Of a stretch of 64,000 bases of DNA, positions 56,309 to 64,000 are shown piece by piece. The DNA lies in NCBI GenBank assembly GCA_907163375.1, contig CAJQUW010008646.1, forward strand, positions 186,001 through 250,000, written 5' to 3'. A model generated the notes under the pieces. The model ran no database searches. It saw only the letters and a program-made list of their open reading frames with translations, and was not told the DNA's origin. Origin of the DNA: Prostheceraeus crozeri. Lineage: Eukaryota; Platyhelminthes; Polycladida; Euryleptidae. The first letter of the stretch is position 1, and each line of letters starts with the position of its first letter. Both the position numbers and the translations under genes were made by a program.

Positions 56309-56399
56309 TAGTCAGGGCCTCTTTTCAAACCTAATGTCACTCTTTTGTAGCATTTGTCCACGATATCACAATGTCATGATTTCACTTCCTCGACACGGT

Positions 56400-56960
56400 G
56401 TGGAAGGAGAGGCGGCTTCATTTTGGAAATTTTCCATTATATTTCTCGACGGTTTCTGATGTATTTTTGTATGAAAATTTCGAAAATCATGGTTTAAAAA
56501 TCATACAACTAGCCCATTTCGAGAAAATGACGAAAATTCAAAATGGTAGGACGGAAAACCGAAACTGCATTCTGGGGCTGGATTAAAAAAGATTCCCATC
56601 TATTTCGTAAAAACAGTTTCCTATGTAGGTTGATCAGCTCTCTTCAAATATAATTGCTAGAAAATCATACGATCAGCTCTTTTTAAGAAAATGACGAATA
56701 TTCAAAATGGCGGGCATCAAATCGAAACAGCAGTGCAAGTGTGGGGTTCGGCTAATCTGTATTATGCATCAGCAACAAGCCTTGGAGGTCTTTAGGTTCT
56801 CAAAATTTCTTGGAAGTGTCATGTTCGCTTGTGTGCAAACCAAAATATGTGAATCAGTGGTCTGTATCACATCGATCAGACCTACGAGGCTTGTTGTTGA
56901 TGCATAATACACATTAGCCGGGCCCCATACTGATGTTTCGGATTTATGTCCGCCATTTTT
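56400..56960. repeat. Local partial duplication
   Basis: gagaaaatgacgaaaattca with caaaatggtaggacgg (56519-56555) recurs as agaaaatgacgaatattca with caaaatggcgggc (56688-56716), each followed by aaaccgaaac/aaatcgaaac and a tgggg-containing stretch. A reversed echo (ccgccatttttaatttttc) lies near 56951. Confidence 0.5.
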
Positions 56961-57397
56961 AATTTTTCTTACTTTTCGAAAATTGCTAATCGCTTGATAT
57001 TCCACCAGTGATAACTGTTGAAAAATGCGTGTCAAAATACATACAAAGCTGTTGACAGTTGACAAGCTGTTGAATATTTTTAGGCATATAAGACGAATTA
57101 TCCGAAAAACATGCATGCATACCACTATCGGTAGTTTGGCACGATATGCCTTCCTACCTGTAGTCAGTTTCATTGAGTCGCACTTCTTATCATTAAGACT
57201 CACTTTGTGCTAAATAACGCCACATAAGGAAACTGTACGCAATGTTGTTCCGAACTCTCACATTAATTACCACGGAGATGTTTTCAAACATGGTTAGTAT
57301 TGACACTTCAAGTTGCACTGCATCACATTGCAAGGCATGCGCAGAACGTCTCTCTCCATCAGACTGCCATGTAAATTTCACCAACGGAAAGTAACTT

Positions 57398-57471
57398 CGC
57401 GTCTTGACGGATTTGAACCACCGATCTCTGGCATTCTAGGCCAACACTCCACCAACTGAGCTATCGACGAG
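57398..57471 (-). repeat. tRNA-derived SINE head, copy 2
   Basis: Near-identical to 18011-18084: A-box TAGCTCAGTTGG, anticodon loop CTAGAAT, B-box GGTTCAAATCC. It differs at a few sites, including one that weakens the T stem. Similarity extends about 20 bp beyond the tRNA part on each side, as expected for a SINE. Confidence 0.7.
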
Positions 57472-57689
57472 AGACAGCATGACTTACGTCTTCACTTGAA
57501 GAAAAGAGGCATTCATTCTACGTAATTGTCACACCATGCAATGCGTCAAGCTAAACAGTTTCATGTCGCATTTTGTCATATGGCATCACAGCCAGTCATA
57601 CCATGTTAGACCGTGTGACTTTGAATTAATGAAGTAGGCCTATCACAATCTCCACTCTGTAATCTACGAAATACTGAATTCATTTTCTT

Positions 57690-59750
57690 CTATAGGTTTA
57701 GTATTTCATGTCTGTCAATTTCATTCATAATATTATGGTTCACGGTTTTAAAAAAATTTCGACAATGCAGAAGGCTAGAAAGCAGCAGCCACAGTCTTGA
57801 GGTGACAAAGTAAAGTGGATAAGCAAGGTTGAACGGTACCGGGTTATTGTCATTCCATAAAATGTATTTGATTTTAAGTCGTGACTGAGCAAAGCAGATT
57901 TCAGCTTCACGATTTTCATCTACATTATTGTAAGTAACGGCCATCAATGCAATAAGAAAATTGATCAAAACAAGTGTTCCAGTTACGAAAAACATCATAT
58001 ACAGAATCTCTCCTATTGCTGCAACCATAACATTTGAGCCTTGGTCAGTCAATTCCATTGCAGACAGTTTATAGTCTTCTGCACCGGTCATTGAGAATAA
58101 GACCCAAAACATCCGAGTAATGGCATTCTTGAAATTCGGAAAATATGAATTAGAGCATCGATATGAAGCATACAACACAACAAATGCTAAACTAAATCCG
58201 AGAATAAAGAGCCCGAGAAAGAAAATCTACTTCGCGACATCATAGAACATTTTCTCCACTGCAACAGTAAATTGTGCAAGATAGCGATGCATGTACAACA
58301 AATGTCCAGCGGAAACACAATAACACAAATGAGCACATGCATACAAAGCAGTTCCGATGGTGTACGGTTCTTTGATTGCAGTAATATTGCCGATTAGAAA
58401 AGGATTTTCTATATACAATTTTCGCTGTTCGTTACATGTTCCCTCTATATTTGAGATATTCGGCATCTTCATCACTGTTTCATCACAAAATTGTCTGATT
58501 TTAGGATGTATAGGGACTGAATACAGTGAAATCAGGAGCAGACTGACGCCTGTAGCATACATGCAAATGCTGAGGAAGTGAAGTACATCATACCCACTTA
58601 ACCAAAAGTTCTTATCTGCATAATAGAGTGCAGTTCCCATTCGCATCAGTTTAGATAGAATCATACCGACAAATATGGATTGAATAATTGTGATTTTCAA
58701 GAATCTGGGCGAATTTTCGCGTCCTTGGCAAATCAACAAGATGTTGTAATGTATCTCATTCGACGCAATAAAGGCTCCTACCAAGAAAAACCAATAGCCA
58801 AAGTGATCATTTTGAAATCGTATAAGTGGCGTACTCAAAATGCGAATAATTTTTTTGCACCGGAAAAACAATAGATATCGGAACTAAAAACCCATAGCAT
58901 AGGAAGTATGCCACAAATGCAAACAAAGGCGATATATTATCCAATTTCATCAAGCACTTTGCGAATCTCGAATCACGATCACACCATTCGTTCTTAATTG
59001 CTGTCTGAATTGCTGGATGTTGTATAACTCGCTTCATCTCGTGTTTGGAGAATGCATCAATCTTTCCAAGTTTTTGGTTTAAAAATCTGTCTTTACTTGG
59101 GTCATTTAGAAGATACAAAGTTTCTTGATCGGTTACACAACAATCAAATGCTGTAATTATCACGTCTTCAATTCTTCTATGAAAATTTTCAATTAGAGCT
59201 TTACTGAGAAACATTTCATATTTCTTGAGGTTTTGAAGAAAATTCAAGCATGAATCAATTGCATTTTCTTGATCATGTGAAAACATATGAATTGGAGAAG
59301 TTGCTGCTCCCCAAATCAACTGAGCAAACTGAAGGAGAAAAAGTTCATTTTTCTCCAATAGTTGGCATCGTCGACACACACACAGTTCATTTCATGGAAT
59401 TCCTTTAAACGTTTATTGTATTTTGTTACCAAGAAATTCACTACAGAATAATGTTTTTTATTGATAGACATCGCCAAAGGATTCATTAGACATATATCAG
59501 GGAATATGAATAATGGCACGGAATCACAAAGTTCCTCCCACTGACTAAATACTTTTTCAACCAGTTGAAAATCTTCAGTACCAATCACAGTCGATATGGT
59601 GACACGGAGTTCTGACACGAAATTCACCAATTGGCTTGAAGATGAATCATCTGAAAATTTCACCTCATTGATTTCATTGGAGTGGTTATACATGTGTGTT
59701 ATATCTTCCAATGAATGGGAAACATAACGATAATCATAGTTTTTAGCCAT
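57690..59750 (-). pseudogene. TRP cation channel (TRPC-like), intronless and disrupted
   Basis: One uninterrupted 2-kb stretch encodes most of a TRP channel. The N-terminal region (59750-59380) has an ankyrin-like NPLAMSINKKHYSVVNFLV. A pre-membrane region follows (frame 59379-58807, ending FVAYFLCYGFLVPISIVF), then membrane segments (frame 58871-58230: WFFLVGAFIASNEIHYNILL, QSIFVGMILSKLMRMG, LHFLSICMYATGVSLLLISL). Last come pore and S6: VLFSMTGAEDY, FFVTGTLVLINFLIALMAV, then FAQSRLKIKY (TRP-box side) and PVPFNLAYPL. There are two frame changes, near 59385 (a tg-repeat) and 58845 (a 7-A run), and one in-frame TAG at 58227-58229. Family members usually have many introns, so this looks like a retroposed or dying copy. 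Homopolymer assembly error could explain the shifts but not the TAG. Confidence 0.8.
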
Positions 59751-59769
59751 TATCTACGTGAAATGTAAA

Positions 59770-60646
59770 ATAGTTCGGCACCGGAACGACTGAGATAGTA
59801 ACTTAAAAATATTCTATATAACGTCGCGAGGCCTCTGAATTCACTAGGTGTTCTGTTGTCGATCAAATGTTAAACTGAAATATGTATTGAGGAATCATTA
59901 CTATAATGAACAATAGACGTTTGCAGTTTGACCTATTTAACTAATAATCTGAGTGTTGAGTCCTGCCATACAATTACAGTTAACTACAGTTGAATAATGA
60001 GAGATGAGAATCTTACATGAGAATATTTGCTTGATGGGCGTGTTTCTGCATCATCTTTGGTACCTTCATAGCAAAGATTCCAAGAAGATTTTTATGACAC
60101 AAAATCATTGCATTAGTGGTCTGAAGATTTTGTTCTTCATAGCGTAGAAAAAGAAAAATAGACTATTCATTGAGAAAATTGCACCAGACTTTTATAATTA
60201 TTTCATACCCGATTTCATGGATGATAATTCTCTGAATTGGATAAAATCACAATTTAATTCCGTTTAGCTTTTGATAATACAACTCAATGTGCTCAGATCA
60301 TGACATGAACGTCCTTCGTGTCGCTGTGACTGTCTTTTGCTTCTCTTCATTCTTTAATCAATGCTACATGTGGGTCTATTATCCAATTTCTTTATGCGCA
60401 TCTGATCCTATGGTTCCCTTGTAATTCGAAAGCTTCTGACTTTTTTTCCTTCAATCGCATACGAGCTTCTTGCTATTTTAAATCTTTAGATTGCCACCCA
60501 ACAACAATACTTAAGCTATATACTTCCAGTCGTCTTGCAAGTTAAGGTGCGTCAAACATTTCAAAATTCCGTTTGTTCATGCATGTAGATCCATGGGTTT
60601 CCGAGCTTGGTGAGCTTGATCGCGTAATAATCTAACATTCATTTAA
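59770..60646. other. Unassigned spacer
   Basis: No gene or repeat was recognised upstream of the TRP relic. Confidence 0.4.
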
Positions 60647-61636
60647 TCACTCAAAATGGGATTTGTCCTTTTTATGACTTTGATTGCAGACATCTTCAGA
60701 CTTTTCTGACGATAGCAAAATAGTTTTCTTCTTTCGGATATCCTTTTCAATCCTGCCGAAGGCTCTGTCTGCTGAAAGAAAACTGTGTACCCGAACAGGA
60801 GAAGAAATATCTATATTCAAAAACGGAAAGTTCTGTTTCCTAAGACTGAACAGCATGGACAATAAATAATATCCATAGCATGAATCAGCGAATAATCGCA
60901 GAGCACGAAAATCCAGAGGCTCATGTGTAATGTGTGAAAAGTAATGGAACAGTGCAGAAGAAATCATGTTGTTGTCTTTCGTATTTTCGTGTTGGCACCA
61001 AACAAACAACTGAACATTGTCATACTGGTGCTGCGGTATACCTTTTCCTAAATGTCGAATAACAGCAAAGACTTAGGCCTACATATGCGGCTGTCGTGAG
61101 TAATAGCCTGGACCTATGGAACACTAGGTTTTCCATCATGTCTAAGCAAACTCCAAATGAATCTTCAACAGCATCCAGAAAACTATAAAACTTGTTTGCT
61201 ATTCGTTGATGCCAAGGCGGTTTCACACTCTCAGCTTCTTTTTCAGCTGTTACCAGGTGTTTCAATAGAAGCCTGGATTTATGCAAAACAACATGTATTA
61301 GTGCTCGGATGGCCGAAGCCGTGTTTGAAGTAGTACGAAAAAACAATATAATACAACGCATAGGGCGGGCACAGACGCTTGCTGATGATTCTGTTCTTAA
61401 ATCACACGATGCATTTTCATCACATTTTAATCCGGTGGGAAATATTTTCGTCCAAGAGCTCTCCATCGACCATAATGACTAACTCGACATTTAAAGCTTT
61501 GAATATGATTCTGGATCAATTCGTGAACTATCCGTCTAATCCATTTAATTGCATGAACCACCACGATTTTTAGGTCTTGGGTTTCTGTTCGAAATCCAGT
61601 ATTGTGTGATTCTACACAATGAAAATCCTTTGACAC
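60647..61636 (-). pseudogene. Transposon-like gene relic (DUF7869-type protein)
   Basis: The minus strand, across two frames and several stops, reads SFKCRVSHYGRWRALGRKYF, then PPD.NVMKMHR (61500-61400), and later NMISSALFHYFSHITHEPL, then RVHSFLSADRAFGRIEKDIR with KKKTILLSSE (60960-60690). A family of uncharacterised, probably transposon-borne proteins in invertebrates shows an SHY-x(5)-R-x-YL-x-x-x-LN motif followed far downstream by GHSFLPADR-x-FG-x-IEK; the order and spacing fit. The middle (61466-61020) is in another frame. Function is unknown and the assignment is from memory of the motifs. Confidence 0.45.
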
Positions 61637-61639
61637 ACC

Positions 61640-64000
61640 TGAAAATATAGGAATTGTTGCACTTATTAAAACATGTGGTTAAGTTTGTGTGTGACATTTC
61701 ATCAGCTTATGTTATTATGCCGATATATATAGCTTGCATAAATGTACATGTAAGAGGCACACATCAGAAGGGTATGCTGCTATTCAATATTGTCACCATA
61801 GAATAATTATGGAGTGTCTACTCAAAAATTATATGCATACTTTTTATATGAATTTTTTATACGAAAGATTTAGTTTTTCGCGGAGATTACGTTCCCGCTG
61901 TCGAAAAACTATTTCAGCAGTTTTCAAAAAGCTCAAGTTTTGAAAATCATTCCTGTGTTTATATACACACTACCGAGATAAAATCACTTTATGAGTAATA
62001 TGAAACAAGTTGGATATCAGAAGGAATGAATATTTGATAAAAAGTATCTTAAGGGATCTCAGCGGAAATCAAGCTGATGATCAAGGAAATTGCATCAGCT
62101 GCATCAAAATGTAAGTCCCTACAAGTCTTCAACGAAAAGATGAAATCGTATTGAGAACTTCTTGGCTGAGATGTCATGCATTTAATTCAGTTTTCAGCGG
62201 TATGGTTTCATGATTCACAAGGCTTCATTTCTTAAATCTGAATAGTAATGTGGACCCATACATCTTTTAAAGCTAATTATGATCATTTTCTTTGATGATG
62301 ATGTTTTGCTCTTTCAGTGGCAGGTAGTTTGCGATATTATCACGCTTAAGAAAATAATCTTATTATAGTAAGGCTAAGCTTTAAAGTAATGGTAACCCAT
62401 CGAATTGCTACTTTAACAAACCACATTACCTCTCCAAGGTTGCGTTGACATGGAGGACTTGTAAACTACTTTTCTTTCTTCTGTATTGTTGTCATAATCA
62501 GTCAAATTCGTGTACATTTCTTCAGAAGTGTAAAAATTCGTGTATCTCACGTGTAGTGCTGGGTCTCAACTCAAGTTCATTTAATGAAATCGAAACTGTA
62601 TACAAATTTGGGATTTAGTAAATGCTGAGTTGCTACTACCTACATGTAATATGCATACTCTATGATTACCACTTGTCACAAGTGTGGGCTAATTGTAGAT
62701 CGATCCCAACCTTCAGCGTGAAATCTTCTGAGATTATAAAAGTGATCCACTTTTGGCTCAGTTGTTGGAAAGGTCCATCAATATAACAGAATTCCAATTA
62801 GCAACTAAAATAACACCTAGTGTAAAATGTAAAGTGTAAAGTATACCTAGTAAAAACTGTGTTAATAGATCTTCAAAGCACTTCAAAAGTTTAGCTTTTA
62901 TGAAAATAGCTATTTATCTCATTCCTGATCTTTACAAGTCTGTATTTCTTGATTATCATAAACTATACAACCACTTCAATTGCATTCATTTGCTGTATAT
63001 GAAAAGTAAGACAATATAAAGTATGCAAACTAACATGAAATAACCCAAGCGTAATCCATTTCCAATTTCACAAATCACATTTTTACATGCTGTTTTATTA
63101 GCAATCCTGCAGTTTGTGTGCAACCATTATGAGTTAAGATCTATTTAAAATTTGAGCATAGATCACCGAATCACTTAAATACTTCGACCCACCCGCTTGT
63201 TTCCGGCGAATGTTCCTCTGTATATTCGAAATATCAAGTTATTGGGCAACTTCCTCAATTATTTGCATACGTGTATGGCCTACGTACAGAGTGTACATTG
63301 CAGGCCTACGTACATTATTTTGTAAACATGTGAATTCGACAAATGACTTTTAAGCCGATTAGGTGATGAAAATTTAAAGTTTTGTTAATAGAGTAATTTC
63401 GACTCTCCTTGACGACGTGCTTTGAAAAAAGTAATTTGAGGAAAATACACAATATAGTATGCCTAAATAAAGAATCTTTTAATGACCACTGAAGATAATG
63501 TCATCATATACTCATCGATTCATGTAGAAAATGACAGTTTATTAAGTGTAATAATTATTTTTACTATTTTGTACTTTCCCGCCAATTTTCAAAAGTTGGT
63601 CTACATCGTTTGGATTAAGGATTAAGGGCTAGTCAATATGATGGTTAATACTCACCCTAACCAACCATAGCTTAGACTCTTACCCTACTTTGCTTACCCG
63701 TTCTTACAACAATTTGTACACGAAGTTTGTCGGATTTATTGAAAAAGATTGTACTGATGCTCGTTAGATTGTACTTGTTTTCAAGTCGAGAAAAAATACT
63801 TGGAACACCGTGAAAGCGTTTCATTTATATCCGGTAATTAGAAGAATACATGACAATCAGCTGTTCGTTTCATTCTCAGTCAGCTGTCAATTTGTATATT
63901 GTACGATTAAAACAACAATAGTAGAAAAGAGCGGATGAACAATTGGTAATGAAATTAAATGCCGTCACACATGTAATGTGTATAATAATTTATAATGCTT
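61640..64000. other. Unassigned AT-rich sequence
   Basis: No coding region, RNA gene, hairpin or repeat shared with the rest of the window was recognised. Confidence 0.4.

Noticed and set aside
61020-61466. Ankyrin or N-terminal exon of the TRP channel
   Set aside because: No ankyrin pattern; flanking frames match a transposon-like family instead, and no splice signals lead to 59750.

Overview
This is metazoan nuclear DNA, most likely from a marine invertebrate (possibly a lophotrochozoan; the phylum cannot be fixed from this window alone). The evidence is phase-1 introns with GT..AG borders, a thrombospondin type 1 exon, a TRP channel relic, and non-LTR retrotransposons, Penelope-like, piggyBac-like and hAT-like elements typical of invertebrate genomes. 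The sequence is AT-rich, gene-poor and packed with transposons. No bacterial genes, rRNA or CRISPR were seen. Most long open frames belong to mobile elements or a minisatellite.

Layout. 0.1-1.8 kb: a 5'-truncated RTE-like LINE with a 13-bp target duplication. 2.55-3.9 kb and 18.76-20.63 kb: two inverted copies of an unclassified element whose ends are hairpins built on GTGCGATAAC. 5.0-6.76 kb: a 30-bp minisatellite with a 12-unit higher-order repeat. 7.3-7.7 kb: a Penelope-like fragment. 9.7-10.7 kb: dispersed repeats and a reverse transcriptase scrap. 13.6-16.45 kb: two LINEs head to tail. 17.66-18.72 kb: a TTAA-flanked element carrying a tRNA-like SINE and a tiny LINE tail. 22.7-28.4 kb: two minus-strand LINEs head to tail inside one shared 15-bp duplication. 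34.3-41.1 kb: Penelope and LINE scraps, then two plus-strand LINEs head to tail. 43.7-46.0 kb: a broken piggyBac-like element with recognisable ends. 48-54.5 kb: hAT-like ends and a 1.3-kb hAT-type non-autonomous element with 8-bp duplications. 55.1-56.3 kb: a LINE 3' end and a foldback element. 57.4 kb: a second SINE. 57.7-59.75 kb: a broken, intronless TRP channel. 60.6-61.6 kb: a broken transposon-like gene. 61.7-64 kb: nothing recognised.

Two host genes can be supported. On the minus strand, three exons (34037-33782, 32183-32016, 29899-29400) join in matching phase 1. They give a secreted protein of about 307 residues: signal peptide, coiled coil, one TSP1 repeat and an unrecognised C-terminal domain. 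On the plus strand, exons at 16647-16742 and 21544-21716 join in phase 1. They encode the Ser/Thr/Pro-rich stalk, membrane helix and short tail of a type I membrane protein; exons at 12128-12249 and, less surely, 11255-11361 and 16455-16592 may belong to it.

The most interesting pattern is LINE chimerism. At three places the 3' tail of one LINE runs straight into a 5'-truncated LINE in the same orientation, and one of these pairs shares a single outer target duplication. This is what template jumping during target-primed reverse transcription would leave.
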